Notes: a model not told the origin generated them from the letters alone. A stretch of 64,000 bases of DNA from Batkoa obscura (GCA_030770535.1 JASVEC010000008.1:1-64000), one strand, 5' to 3'; positions 46,101 through 58,145 are shown, counted from the first letter of the stretch. Made by a program: numbers and translations.

Positions 46101-46327
46101 CGTACATCGGATGATTTTGAAAGAGTATTTTGATCTAATTTTTCAAGGAGATCATCAGCAGCAAAAGCACCAACGCCGTTAGCTTTGATGGACTCAGCAA
46201 TTTCATTGGCAGCTTTTTTGAGGTCTTCAGTACCTTTAACGGAAGAAAGGGCTTTAAGAGATTCAGATACAGCTGGAGCAGCTGAAATTGAAAGGTTAGA
46301 GAGTTCTTGATGGAGAGTACTAGCCAT
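43184..46327 (-). CDS. YEF3: Translation elongation factor 3, copy 2
   Basis: 1047 residues, one exon, with the same domain order as copy 1: HEAT repeats, two ABC domains, an inserted chromodomain and a basic tail. Residues 1-145 are a clear paralogue of copy 1 but diverged (MASTLHQELSNLSISAAPAV against MSSIYNLNQELNNLSISATS). From ALELNKKWQTKEG to the last three codons the two proteins are identical. The leader and 3' flank show no similarity, so the two genes have independent promoters and terminators. Both reading frames are intact, so both could be functional. The gene lies in opposite orientation to copy 1, about 19 kb away. Confidence 0.96.
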   Translation of the reverse strand: MASTLHQELSNLSISAAPAVSESLKALSSVKGTEDLKKAANEIAESIKANGVGAFAADDLLEKLDQNTLSKSSDVREGTLYTYTAIINTVGQSAEPFIVSVLTNILECLSDKVTVVRQAADETAKALISILSPNSVKAILPTLFEALELNKKWQTKEGALNLIASLPTIAHRQVQDNLKDILPVVSDAMWDSKPQVKTAAKACMTSVTACVGNGDIEPFLPHLINCIADPTQVPETIYKLGSTTFVRAVEAPTLSIMVPLLVRGLNERLTSIKRVTAVIIDNMCKLVDNPADAEQFLPKLLPDLEKTIEVVSDPECVNVVKRAHATLLRVGAGGNKSSATEAFAKRTEMVRSTLASLVSQATGSPIEDNKLVKIAVNYAATLSVQSVDIQNFELEDWSSQIFTPYLSWILKDQTDSLCQSFLKLCVAEHERVLKETAPIEEEDDGVVLCDCSFSLAYGALILLNNTSFKLYKGRRYGLCGPNGAGKSTLMRAIANGQLDGFPSPDELKTVFVEHSLQGDDSDINPIDYLCNNGAHTVEEVKTLLGSVGFSEDMMLNPVTSLSGGWKMKVELSRALLAKPDILMLDEPTNHLDTTNVAWLENYLTSLPDVTSIIVSHDSGFLENVCTGFIHYENRKLKIYKGNLSEFVRKVPEARTYYDLSASSVKFSFPTPGFLEGVKSKDKAIIKLSGINFTYPGTDRQILYDMSLQCSLSSRVVIHGRNGAGKSTLVKILTGEMNTTEGEVWKHPMLRVAYVAQHAFHHLERHLDKTPNQYIQWRYQYGEDRELLEKETRQMSDEDKIQMEKVVVYEGEKYQIENIFGRRKLKKSFEYEIKWVGKSYDDNVWIPRDQLEQWGFQKIVQAYDDKEAARAGLYARPLTSANIQKHLADVGLEAEFATHSRIRGLSGGQKVKVVLAAAMWDHPHLLVMDEPTNYLDRDSLGALANAMDCFEGGVIMITHNTEFVKLCPEKWFVDNGRLTVEGGKQPAVKEKLEHKVVETVKDAFGNEIKVKQPKKELSRKEKKALDKKKKAAKKNGVALSDDEEDWDI
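43191..45892 (-). repeat. 2.7-kb tract shared with EF3 copy 1 (inverted)
   Basis: The partner of 21806-24507. Its boundaries fall inside the coding sequence at codon 146 (GCACTTGAGCTCAACAAGAA) and at the end of the gene (GAAGAAGATTGGGA). Confidence 0.88.
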
Positions 46328-47031
46328 TATCAGTATTAATTATCTATTTCTAAAATCAAAGTGACAACTATAGTTCCTTAATTTACTGCTTCAAACCAGC
46401 AAAGGGCAAACCTTCAAATTTCTACAAAATTTCATTTTATTGAATTTTCGGTAATTGTAAGCTTAGGGGCTATAGCCAATAATATCACTATGGATCGATA
46501 TAATCAAATTATATAATGGCATTCGATATATTAAGTAAATGATTTGATTCTTATGGGATGGGTCAACTGATTATCTTGGTCATTTTTATAATAAACTTAA
46601 TTAATTAAGGAAAGCTTAAATTCATATCCTTGAAATTTTATAATAAAATTTATCATTTATATTTTCATAAAATGGTCAAATTTAAGATTATCTAAATCAC
46701 TGGACTTACCACGATTTGAATTTTATAAATTAATGTTAAGGTTTAAAATTCTCTTGTTAAAACAGGGAACTTGATTGATACAAGATAATCGAAATTAAGT
46801 CTAATAAAATAGCAATACAAGAAATTTATAAAAATTTATCATTTGAAAAAATAAGAAATCAAAACGAAAGATACATATAGTAATAACTTAATACATGTTT
46901 TAAAGAATAAGATAAAAACTTATTTAAGGGAGATGAATATTTGAAGTATACTAAGAAGATTGGCATCTAGTAGTTAAATATAGTAAAATTGATATTTATA
47001 TTACAACAAATAAAGTACTAAATAAGTTATT
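46328..47031. promoter_or_regulatory. Upstream region of EF3 copy 2
   Basis: About 700 bp between EF3 copy 2 and the tRNA gene. It should include the EF3 promoter; a pyrimidine-rich leader next to the ATG is suggested (on the minus strand, TAACTATAGTTGTCACTTTG ~45 bp upstream) but no motif is certain. Confidence 0.4.
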
Positions 47032-47102
47032 GGTTCCATGGTGTAATGGTTAGCACCCAAGGTTTTGATCCTTGTAATCCGAGTTCGATTCTCGGTGGGA
47101 CC
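47032..47102 (+). tRNA. tRNA-Gln (anticodon TTG)
   Basis: A cloverleaf can be drawn by hand. The acceptor arm GGTTCCA pairs with TGGGACC (one G-T pair). The D-arm is GTGT...GCAC around AATGGTTA. The anticodon stem CAAGG/CCTTG has the seven-base loop TTTTGAT, giving anticodon TTG. The T-arm is CCGAG/CTCGG with loop TTCGATT. There is no intron. A short T-run follows further downstream. It reads CAA, the main Gln codon in this AT-rich genome. Confidence 0.93.
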
Positions 47103-47225
47103 TTAGTATCTAGAAGATATCATTTTAAAAATTAAAAAAAATTTTGGTGCTAAATTGGGGATAATTTTAAAAAGTATCAAATATAAAACAAAATTAACTT
47201 TTTTTATTTTTTTATTAAATTTAGA

Positions 47226-48278
47226 ATGTTAGTAAATTATTCCGATAGTGATAATGAAGAAGTTACAAATAAAGTAGAAAAAGAAGAGTAAAGATTATAT
47301 TCAATTATAATAAAGAGACCTCGCTAATATTTATACGCTAAAAGGTTACCATTACCTGAATTTATTATCAAAGATAATGAAAAAAAAAGTAATTTTGAAA
47401 AATAAATAAATAAAGCTAATATTTTTTTACAAAAAAAAAACTATAGAAAGATCATTCGATCCCACTTTTCATCAAGGTAGAATAAGAAAGACACCTCATA
47501 TTGAAGGGAATTGGTCTTTTTTTTTATTTTTAAAAAGTAAATTTTAATAATCTTCATCCTTAATTAAAAAATAATTCATCTATAACTTATTATAGTTCCA
47601 ATTGATATAAACTATTCACAATGGTATTCAAAATTAACTAAAGAAATAAATAATGTTTTTAGTGAAAAATATGGAAATAAGGAAGGTTTGAATATGTGTA
47701 TTAATAAAGAAATTAATAGTTTTACTTTATCATTATCTAAAACATGTTTTTTTAAATATGAGCAATTGAAAGAATTGAAAAGTAAATTAAAACATTCATT
47801 TAATGGAGTGAATAAGTAAGTATTTTATTTAGTTATTTATTGTAATATATTACTATTTATTAACTATATTATTAGATTTACTATCCAGTTTAATAATTTA
47901 ACTTATTTTGAAAATGAAGATAAAACACGTACATTTTTAAGTTTAGAAACAAGTTCCAATAGCAATCAAAAATTAAGCATATTATCAAAAAAAATGAATA
48001 TTATATTATCAACTTATAATCAACCTCCATTTTATGATGTAAGTATCTATATTCTAATTTATTGATTCTTTTTTAATAATATTAATTATTTTTTATAGCC
48101 TCCAAGATTTCATACTTCTTTATATTGGTCATTACCACCTTTTTCAATTAATGAAACTATTCTACAATCTCTATTAAATAATGAAAAATTAACTAAACAA
48201 ACTTCAACTATTGAATTTAAAATTGATAAATTATATTATAAATTAGGTCATCGAATGGAGTCAATAAATCTACAATAA
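47226..48278 (+). CDS. USB1: USB1-like U6 snRNA 3' exonuclease, first HxS histidine absent
   Basis: The 2H-phosphoesterase family that trims the U6 snRNA oligo-U tail. A multi-exon gene with introns of ~50-85 bp: MLVNYSDSDNEE; LPLPEFIIKDNEKK; FDPTFHQGRIRKTPHIEGNW; PIDINYSQWYSKLTKEINNV; FTIQFNNLTYFENEDKTRTF; PPRFHTSLYWSLPPF; ending GHRMESINLQ. Regions line up with human USB1, including the NW-x motif, the K/T-RTF-x-x-LE segment and the second catalytic motif F-H-x-S-L-x-W. The first catalytic motif, H-x-S-L-S in the family, reads SFTLSLSKTC here: Thr replaces the catalytic His. The exons are clean and frames continuous, so the gene does not look decayed. Function may be lost or changed. Confidence 0.8.
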
Positions 48279-48309
48279 AAATGGTATTTTATTTTATTTT
48301 ATTTTATTT

Positions 48310-48816
48310 TTATAACCCCAATAAACTCATCTCCACTGCAGCAGAACCCCAATCTTTACCATGATTATGGCCTACGTTATCATCGGATCTTTGGATAGCT
48401 TGTTCATCACTTAAACAAGTCAATACCCCAAAGATAACTGGAACATTTGTTTGTAATGCAACATTGGTAATACCTTGAGTTACCGCTTCACAAATATATT
48501 CAAAGTGCATAGTAGAACCTTTAATTAATACACCAATGGCAATAACAGCATCAAATGGATGTTCATCATGTTTTTGGGATAATTGAATCAGTTTTTTACA
48601 AGCAAAGGGTAACTCATAAGCTCCAGGTACTTCTTTGATTACGATGTTACTGGATTGAACGTTGTGTATATTAATAAGTGTATCAATAGCACCTTGCTTT
48701 AAGTTTGAAATGATACCCTCATTCCAACGAGCGTGAATGATTAAAATACGTAAGTTGCTACCATCTACCTTTTCGACTTTTACTGGTAACCCTTTTTCAA
48801 ATTTATTGCTATTCAT
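48310..48816 (-). CDS. RIB4: 6,7-dimethyl-8-ribityllumazine synthase
   Basis: Catalyses the penultimate step of riboflavin synthesis, condensing 5-amino-6-ribitylaminouracil with 3,4-dihydroxybutanone 4-phosphate. 168 residues, one exon, the usual fungal length. Family motifs are [20 protein letters not shown] (substrate pocket Trp), [54 protein letters not shown] and the C-terminal [15 protein letters not shown]. The catalytic His in the TMHFEY segment is present. It is tail-to-tail with USB1, with only ~31 bp between the stop codons. Confidence 0.95.
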   Translation of the reverse strand: MNSNKFEKGLPVKVEKVDGSNLRILIIHARWNEGIISNLKQGAIDTLINIHNVQSSNIVIKEVPGAYELPFACKKLIQLSQKHDEHPFDAVIAIGVLIKGSTMHFEYICEAVTQGITNVALQTNVPVIFGVLTCLSDEQAIQRSDDNVGHNHGKDWGSAAVEMSLLGL

Positions 48817-49373
48817 TTTGTCTTTTTTAAAAATAAAAATCGAATGATTGCTTTATTTGTTAGTTTAAGTTTTTATTAAGTTCTTATTTATTAAATTTTT
48901 TATACATGGGATTATTGATATTTATGCGATATTGAATTTAAATTTGAAAATGAAGTTTTTTTTTTATTAAATGTTTTTTAATAAAATAAATATAATTTAA
49001 TTAATATGATTTAATAAATATGATTTAATAAATATATATAATAAATAAAAGTTTAATTTAAATTCTATAAAGTCTATTAATAATTTTATTTCGACTATGA
49101 TAATTTAATCAACCACATGTTAATTTTAAAATAATTACTAATTAATGTAACGTTTGAATATTAACTTGAATATTATTCAAAAATCCACCAATAAACTTTG
49201 TAAGTTGTAATAAAAAGTATCAACAATTTGTACCAATAAAGTAAAAATGTGGAGAAGAAAAAAACACTCTCAAAGAAAAAGAGAGGGGAACTTAGTAAAA
49301 AAATAACAATTTTTAAATTCTTGTTATTTCTTAATTAAATTATTCAACATTCTATTTCTTTTTAATAAATAAG
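48817..49373. other. Divergent intergenic region
   Basis: About 560 bp between RIB4 and the RAX2-like gene, which are transcribed apart. It includes a purine-rich stretch (GGAGAAGAAAAAAACACTCT near 49251) and little else that can be assigned. Confidence 0.45.
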
Positions 49374-50527
49374 ATGTTATTTCTCTATTTTTATTTCTTA
49401 ATACATATAACAATAGGGTTTCAATTCAATCAAGCTGCTTTAAAAGAGGTTGGTATTTATGGGAATTTTATTGGATTAAGTAATGTAATTAATGAACCTA
49501 ATTTATTAAATGATAATAATTTAGGATATGGAATTTATTTATATAATAATACACTCAATAATACAATATTATCAACTGATAATAATAATAATAATAATAC
49601 TAATTTACAACAAAATATTAAATTCAATAGTCAAACTAAGATAACAAATTATTGTATTAATGAAGTAAATAATACTAATCAATTATATTTAACTGGAGAT
49701 ATTTATAAAGATAATGAACGATATGGAATAATGAAGATCGATTTAGATGATATGAATAAAATAGAATATTTATTAAAGGATTTTAATGGAGAAATCAATG
49801 ATATTAAATGTCATCAATATGAATTATATTTAGCTGGAAAATTTCAACTCAATTATAAAAATCAAAAGAATATTAATAATATAGTAAAATTACAATTAAA
49901 AGAGAATATATATTCTATAAATCCATTTGATTTTCTTGGTTTAAATGGACAAGTTAATAAATTATTATTATTAAATTCCAATGAAATATTAATGGCTGGT
50001 GAATTTCAATCTACTTTAGATAATATTCAACAAGGTTATCCTTATTTAAATGAATTAATATTAAATAAAGAACAAATTAAAATTGGTGGTAAATCAACAA
50101 ATTCAAGTTTAAATCAATTAATTAATATAAGTCCATGTAATAATCAATTAGGTATTAGTTTAATGAATCAACAAGCAGGTTATATTCGTTTAGAATGGGG
50201 TTATGAAACGGAATTATTAAGTATTAAATTAATTAATTTATTATTAAATAATCAATATTCAACAAAATCATTTCAAATTTATTCAATACCAAATAATCAA
50301 TTATTAGAATTAAAATATAATAGTAATAATAATAATAATACATTTAATATTTGTAAAGATAAATGTATATTAGATAATAATAATGAAGAGCAAGTATTTT
50401 TTATTAATTCAAAAGAAAATTTCCAATTATCAGGAATTGAAATTCATTTATTAGAAAGTTATAATCAAGCTATGGGTTTAAAAAGTGTTCGATTATTTAC
50501 AAAAGATCAAATTATTAAATATAATCA

Positions 50528-50569
<42 letters not shown>

Positions 50570-51494
50570 AGATAACGATGAAGAAGACAACGAAGACAAT
50601 AATAATAGAGAATTATGTAATTATAATAACAATAATTATCAAATAGAAAGAATTGGAAAATGGAATATTCAACATTATAATAATAATACTAAAGATTATT
50701 ATTTAAGTAGTAAATCTAATAATAAAAACTCATTAAAAATTCAATTTAAATTACAACAATCAGGTAAATATCAAATTTATTTAAAATTAGGACCTTGTTA
50801 TTATAATGAAGTTACATGTATTCAACAATTAAATATTCAATTTAATAATGAAAAAAAAACAATTCAATTTAATAATAAGAATGAGAATAATTTAAATTAT
50901 TTATTAATTGAAGATCAATTTTTAAAAAATAAAAATTATCAATTAATATTAAGTAATAATAATAATAATAATAAACAATTAGATTTTTTATTTGATTCTA
51001 TTAAAATAGTTAAATTAAATAGTAGTGATAATTTAAATGGTTTATTAAGTTATAATTTATTAAATAATACTATTAATGATCAACTTTATCCATGGATTAA
51101 TCAAAATAATAATCAAAATAATTATACAATTTATGATGTAATAAAACATAAAGAGAATGAGATTATATTAGCTGGTAAAGATCAATTTAATCAACCATTA
51201 TTAATTAAAGGAGATAATCAAACAAATTATGAATCAATTATTAAAAAAGAAGATAATTCAAATAATATTAATATTAATAAAGGATATATTCAACAAATTG
51301 AATTAATAAATAATGAAATATTATTATGTTATGGACCATTTCAATTAAATAATTCACAAATTAAAAATTTAACATATTATAATTTTAATTTACAACAATT
51401 TAATTTATTAAATAATAATATTTTATTTAATGATATTTATAATATTAATTTTATTAATAATCAATTATTTATAAATTCCAATTATTCAATTATA

Positions 51495-51528
<34 letters not shown>

Positions 51529-52630
51529 TTCAATCTTATTTAAATTTTAATGTAGACAAGAATAATACATTAAGTTTAAATAATCAAATTAATTTACCAT
51601 TTATTTTTGGGTAAGTAAATTATATTATTATTTTATTGTTATTAATTTTATTATTTTTAGTAAATTAAATTATTTTATTTCTTATTATAAAAAGAATATT
51701 ACATTAATTTTAGGTAATATAAATAAAGTAGAACAGGTAAATATAATAATATTAATATTAATATTAACTAAAATTAAAATTAAAATTAATAGATTAATTC
51801 AAATGGACTAGTTAAATTTAATTCAAATGGACAATTTATAAATTTACCTAATTTAAATAATAATACTAATAATTTAATATCATTAAATCAACAACAATCA
51901 ATAACAACAGTCAATGAATTAAATTTAAATAATAACAATTTAATAGTATTAGCTACTAATTTTAAAATTCATAATCAACAAGGTGTTTTTATATTAAAAG
52001 ATGAACAATGGATTAATATTAATATTAAAAATCAATTTATTAATCAAATTTATTTAACAGATAATGATTTATTTATTACTGGTAATTTATTAGATAATAA
52101 TAATAATAATTTAAACAATAATTCAAATAATAATAATAATAATAATAATAATAATTTATTAATTACTTCTTCTACTTCTACTTCTTCATCTTCATTTTTA
52201 ATTTATTCTTTAATTAATAAGGATTTTGATTATACAATACCAATGATTCGAGGAAATAATATTAAAATCAATAGCATTCAACGTATAAAAAATAGTCAAA
52301 ATATAGCAATTGCAGGACAATTTGATTCAATAGAAGGTATGAAACATTGTAAAAATATATGTTTAATGGATATGGATTTAAAACAATGGATTGATTTAGA
52401 AATTGAATTACCAAATGAAATCATTCAAGTTATTAAAATAATTAATGATTTAAATTTTAATGATATGACTTTAATAGTAAAAGATATTAATAATCAAACT
52501 AAAATTATTAAATTAGATAATAATAATCAAAAATGGTTAAATTTAGATATTAAATTTAAAGGAGATATTTTAGATTTAAGTTTTGATATTATTTCTTCAG
52601 GTTATTTTTTAGTAGGAAAACAATATGAAA

Positions 52631-52695
<65 letters not shown>

Positions 52696-53289
52696 AAAGA
52701 AGAAGAAAAAGAAGAAGAATATTCTACTTATTTAGCTTGGTTTAATCGAACTGATAATTTAATCTTATTAAGTAATGGTATTAATAAAAGTAAATCATTA
52801 AATTTGCCTTTATTATTACCTTTATTAAATACAACAACATCATTATCAACGATAACAAATAATAATATTAATAATATTAATAATATACAAAATCAATATA
52901 ATAAATTATGGCCAAAAGAATATACATTATTAATTTCAGGTCAATTAAATTTAGATCATTATGGTTTATGTTCAGCTGCAATTTATGACGGAAATCAATG
53001 GATACCTTATTTAACTAGTACAACAATAAGTAAAGAAAATCAATTAATATTAGGAAATTTAAATTTTTATTTACCATTACCTTATTATTTAAAACAAAGA
53101 GAATATTTACCTTTAAGTTTAATTATTTTAATATCTTTAGCTATTTCTTTATTATTAATATTATCTCTTGTTTCAATTGGTTTATTATTATTATATTTAA
53201 AATTTAAATCAAATATATTAAATCATTCTGTCGAAATTCCTTTATTATCTAATCCTTCACCTATATTAGATAATAAAATATTAAATTAA
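49374..53289 (+). CDS. RAX2: Rax2-like cell-polarity marker protein
   Basis: A large type I membrane protein that marks growth sites in fungi. Three exons: 49374 to ~51610, ~51661-51736 and ~51794-53289; the joins keep frame through LNYFISYYKKNITLILGNIN and QINSNGLVKFNSNGQFI. About 1,260 residues. It has a signal peptide (MLFLYFYFLIHITIGFQFNQ), then repeated propeller-like units of the Rax2 kind (LYLTGDIYKDNERYGIMKID, LYLAGKFQLNYKNQKNIN, IAIAGQFDSIEGMKHCKNIC, LLISGQLNLDHYGLCSAAIY). One transmembrane helix lies near the end (LSLIILISLAISLLLILSLV) and a short cytoplasmic tail follows. Asn runs and a (CAA)n Gln run interrupt the repeats, as expected in an AT-rich genome. Overall similarity is by architecture, so assignment is good but not certain. 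Confidence 0.8.
52633..52696 (+). repeat. (CAA)n microsatellite encoding poly-Gln in RAX2
   Basis: About 20 consecutive CAA triplets followed by a GAA-rich stretch, inside the RAX2-like coding sequence. Likely length-variable. Confidence 0.9.
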
Positions 53290-53567
53290 ATTAAATTAAA
53301 TTAAATATTATCTTATTAAATAAAATAAAATAAAAAAATAATGATTATTTTATTTCCTTTTTTATTTCCTTTTTTATTTTTTATTATAAATTAAAACACT
53401 CAAAATTAAAAATAATCTTTAAAATAATATATTCTTATTATATTCAGTTAAACTATATCCTTACTATATTCATATTCTACTTTTACTTTTATTATCCATA
53501 AAATTATTATTTTATTATTAAATAATATACTTTCAATAATTTAAAACTTAAACTCTTATTAATACAC
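53290..53567. terminator. Convergent 3' region of RAX2 and KDM5
   Basis: About 280 bp with repeated TTAAA and TTTCC units. Both transcripts must terminate here, but no discrete signal beyond AATAAA-like words can be defined. Confidence 0.4.
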
Positions 53568-55980
53568 TTAAAATTCATTATTAAATTTTAAATTTTCTAT
53601 TATTGTTTTTTCTTGAATAAAAAATGGAATTTGATCTAATTTCTGTTTTAATATTTTCAACTGTTCATTATCTACTTTAATATTATTTTTCATCATTTCT
53701 TGAATATCTTTAACTTCTAATTCAATCTTTTCAATTTCTTTTTTTAAATTTAAAATTAATTGAATTTCTACAAAATCAAATTTTAATTGTTTACTTTTTA
53801 CAATTAATTCTTTTAAATAACTTAATTGATTTTGATTTTTATTAGGTACTAATAAAGATCTTGGTGAACATGCTTTTGGTTTTAAAATGGCTTTAGCTAA
53901 TTCTCGAAATATATAACATTCATTTAAACATAACTTTAAATATTCAATTTCTTCAATATAATTTCCATTCATTGGAATTTCTTCAATTAATACTTCAATT
54001 TCTGTTAATGGTGGTAAATAATTTTTCATCATTATTTGTTGATATTTTAATTTCCATTCTGATTCTTTGATTGGATAATTCTTTAATTGATAAATTATTT
54101 GTTCAATTTGTTCAATTGTTACTTTAATAATTAATTGACGTTCTAATAATCGACAGTTACAAATACATGTCATATGTTCACTACAACTAATAATTTCCTT
54201 TTTATCACAAGTACATTGAATATAAGATAAATAACAAGGTATATTACAAAAAGCACAATTTTTTACAATAATTTCTTGATTTAATGGATAACTATCTTCT
54301 TTTTCTAATATAATTATTCTTTTAATTTTTTTTCTTAATTGAATTTCCTTATTCATTAATTCTTTTAACATCTCTATTAAATCTTTTGCTTGTTGTAAAT
54401 TACTTGGTTTTTGAGCTGTTTTAATAATTAATTGTTCATGACTAAAAATGGGAGTAATTTTAAATTTAGAATATCTTTCAATACATTCAAACCCAAATTT
54501 AGACCAATCTAAAGGTGCAAAATTAACTGCTTCATTAAAGTTTAAACCTTGATTAAAACCAGCATGATAAGCTTTTGGAAATGTAATTACAAATTCACCA
54601 GGTCGTTGATCAACAGAATACACAGGTACTTGATGTTTTAATAATACATCAGGAGATATAGTAAGTGCTAAATGAGATAATACATTAGGATGTCTTTCAA
54701 ATAAATTAGGTACTTCTTTTTTCATAGCCATTTCAAATTGATTAGCTGCTAATCCAGGTATACCATACCAAGTTTTAGTATCTCCCCAATGTTGATAATT
54801 TAATGAATAAGCATAATGATCTTCATTATGCCAACAAAAGGTAGAAAAACACATACCAACATAAAGCCAAGGGACTGTCATTCCAGAAATACTAGTATTT
54901 AAATGAGAAAACATAGAAGTTGGTAATGTAGGTAATATATTTAAATTCCATGGATTTTCAGATAATTTATCATGAGGTTCTTTTTCTTTTGTTGGAAAAC
55001 CAGAACCAAAATAAGAAGCTGGTAAATCAGCACCATATTCAACTTCAATTTGTGAGATTGGGTTATTAACTAAATTCCAAAATTCTATTTCTGCAATACT
55101 TTCCCTTTCTTGTAATGTAAATTGATCAAAGGGCTTATTAATTTTATTATTTTTATATAAATCTTCAAAATATTTTCTTTTAAATGTATCTGCTCTTAAT
55201 TTAAATTGTTCTAATGTGTAACTATCCCCTTCTTCAAATCCGATATCAATTTCTCTTAATTTAATACATGTTGAACAATAAAATTCACCTTCTGGTTTTT
55301 TATTCATTTGTGGTATTAAACAAGTAAAATGACAATTTAAATTACATTCTATACATTGTATTATTTCATTCAATTTTGAATTACAAGTACATAAAACACA
55401 TAAATTTTCTTTTTCTTCTTTACGATTTTCACTTAATTTAACTCTCTTTTTACTATTATTATTAGTATTATTATTGTTATTACCCATTTTAGTATTAATA
55501 TATTGATCATATGGATATAACCAAGTATCATAAAATGCTTTAACTGCACTTGATATAGAGGGATGAACTTTAACATCATAACCCAAATTACGTGCTAATT
55601 GACCATATAATTTTTTTTCACAAATCTAGATAAATCAATATTATTATTAAATATTAAAATAAATTATTAAAATAAATTATATATTATTAAATAAAATAAC
55701 TTACTTTATTTCTACCACCAAGAAATTTAACTTGTTGACTTAAAAAATAAAGATCTATTGGTTTATGAAATAAAGTTAATTCATGATCCATAATTTTACC
55801 ATATTGATAATGAAGTTGTTTAATATTATTAATAAAATTTAATCTTTCATGATTTTTAGCACTTATTGAATTTAATTGTTGACTTCTTGAATTAAATTTA
55901 AAATTCTAAATAATAATAAATAAATTAAAAAAAAATTAAAAAATAAACAAATTTAGTATTAAAACTAATAAGATGAATAA

Positions 55981-56011
<31 letters not shown>

Positions 56012-56414
56012 TTTACCTTTAAATCTAATGAAAAACTAGGTTGAAATGATTTTGGTGGTATAATTTTACAAATACCAAATTGTTCCGCTTCTTGTTTAAT
56101 GGAAGCTATATATTTCGTTGGATCTTTAAACTCAAGTTCTGTGGGAAAATAAGTAGGCGCATTTTTTAAGCCAAAACAACGTTGTTTCTTATCGGATATG
56201 GATAAATAAGGTAAATCAATTACTTGTTCTAAATCTTCCATCTTCCATAATCCATAATATTTTTGTTGAAGTTCTTGTAATTTAAAATTATCTTCTTGAA
56301 TCAAATTTTCTCTTTTGATTTCTTGTTCTATACTTAAATGGGAGCGAGTGGCTATTGTCTATTTATATTTAAAAATAAACTATTAATTTAATATATACAA
56401 ATTAAAATTACCAT
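53568..56414 (-). CDS. KDM5: KDM5/JARID1-type histone H3K4 demethylase
   Basis: A nuclear Fe(II)/2-oxoglutarate demethylase of H3K4me2/3. Domains in order: JmjN (APTYFPTELEFKDPTKYIAS, IKQEAEQFGICKIIPP); ARID (NFINNIKQLHYQYGK, DLYFLSQQVKFLGGRNK, KLYGQLARNLGYDVKVHPS); PHD finger (CVLCTCNSKLNEIIQCIECN ... YCSTC); JmjC (MTVPWLYVGMCFSTFCWHNE, metal ligands His and Glu in HNED, and the second His in AYHAGFN); and the C5HC2 zinc finger (CAFCNIPCYLSYIQCTCDKK, SCSEHMTCICNC). A PLU-1-like helical C-terminus follows. The largest exon is 53568 to ~55625; two or more small exons lie upstream. The start is inferred as ATG at 56412-56414, directly followed by GTAATT, so exon 1 is one codon, joined to TIATRSHLSIEQEIKRE. 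All catalytic residues appear intact. Confidence 0.92.
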
Positions 56415-57111
56415 TTGAAATAAGATTATAAAATAAATTGATAAAAAATAAATTCAGCTTCAATCAGTTTTCTATTTATTTAAATATGGTGGAAATTTAG
56501 GGGTTATTACTTATTTAGTTAATAGTTAGCATCAGATAAATGGCAATAACCCAATCATTTCAACAAATTGAACCAATTGAATTCAAAATATATTTTGATT
56601 AAATTATCCTTGAAAATAATGTGACTATTAATCTTATTATTAATAAACTTATAAAATATACATCATCATTAATGATGATATTATTTAACAATGGCAATAA
56701 TATATATTTAATAATTATAAAACAATTAAACAATAATAGTATCGTTCATACTATTGAATATTATTAGTTAACTATATACAATTAAAAAATTTAGTCAATT
56801 TACGATTTTAAATAGGAATTATGAATAATTCATTAATTTGCATAGGCCCCAATTTTCAATCAATTTGATTAATTGGCTTAAATTTACCAATAAATTTCTG
56901 GCATAAAATTATTTAAAGTTCTTGTAATTTTATGTTCTAGTTTCTAATTTATATTAATATTATTAATATTTTTGATTTATTGAAACTAAAAGAAAAAAGA
57001 TTCTTCTTTTACTTTGGAATTATAGTGGTGGATTCAAAATGGATGGTTTCTATTTGTGTACTTTATACTCCTTTTAATCCAGTCGGACTCTATTTTTTAA
57101 GAAACACAATA

Positions 57112-57207
57112 TGGAGGTGTTTTTTTTGGCTTTATCACTTTTCCATTTCTTAAGTGCTATTTGAGTGGAAAAATTATTAGTAAAATTCTTAAAAAAATAC
57201 ATCCCCA
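57112..57207 (+). mobile_element. MITE (TGGGGATGT family)
   Basis: A forward copy with TA on both sides (TGGAGGTGTTTTTTTTGG to ACATCCCCA) and core AAGTGCTATTTGAGTGGAAA. Confidence 0.88.
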
Positions 57208-58145
57208 TATATCGAATAGAATTTGATTGAAAATGTCCTGGGTCTTGATCGATTTTTTAATAAAAAACCTGGGTATTTATTTATGGACAAATTTAATTTA
57301 ATACTCATGTTGCAGCTCAACTTTAACCTAATTTGTGATAATTTTTATAATTAATTATCTATTTATCTAATTTTTTAAGGCATTATCGTAAGATTTAAAT
57401 TAATTCTATAAAATATTGATTATTTAATGAATAGTTAAGTAAGTTACAATATAATTGCAAAAGCCTTAACCTGCTTTAGAAAAAAAATGGTAATATAAAA
57501 TTAGAACGTTATTAAAACTAGTGATAAACAATTATCATTTACAGACAATGAAAAGATTTGCTGTTGCAGATAATAACTAACTTATTTTAATTCAAAAAAA
57601 ACTATAATTTAATTTCTAATAGAATTATAAACGATCTGTAAAATATAGTAAAATTTATATTAAATAATATACTATTAATTATGGTAGCAGATTTTTTATT
57701 TTTCTATTGATTTTTTTAAACTGTCATAACAGTTATTTACCCACTTTTTAGTTATTTTTTATTTAAATAAAACTTTTAGTTATAGTAACTAGTTTAATAA
57801 ATTTATTTTTATTTTTTATAATATTTTAATTAATTAAAATATTGTTGTGATTTTATTTTTATATTAAAACCCATACATATTATTTAATTTGTTTTTTTAG
57901 TTACGTTTATTTTATTATATTTATATTTATTATATTTATATTTGTTATTTTATATAATTTATTAATATTTTAGTCTTATAAATAAGCTTATTTTAATTAT
58001 ATAGTTTAAAGCTTATTGGCTATCAGCTTTATCCAGAATTATATAATATGCATAATAACTACCTTTATCCAAAAATATAATACTTTATTATATAATTAAC
58101 TTTTGAATATTATATATATTTTTAGCTTTTTATTATAAAACATTT

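Noticed and set aside
36735-56414. A dedicated chromatin gene cluster (SET, MED9, ASF1, KDM5)
   Set aside because: These are interspersed with translation, riboflavin and polarity genes on both strands, with independent promoters. Proximity looks accidental.
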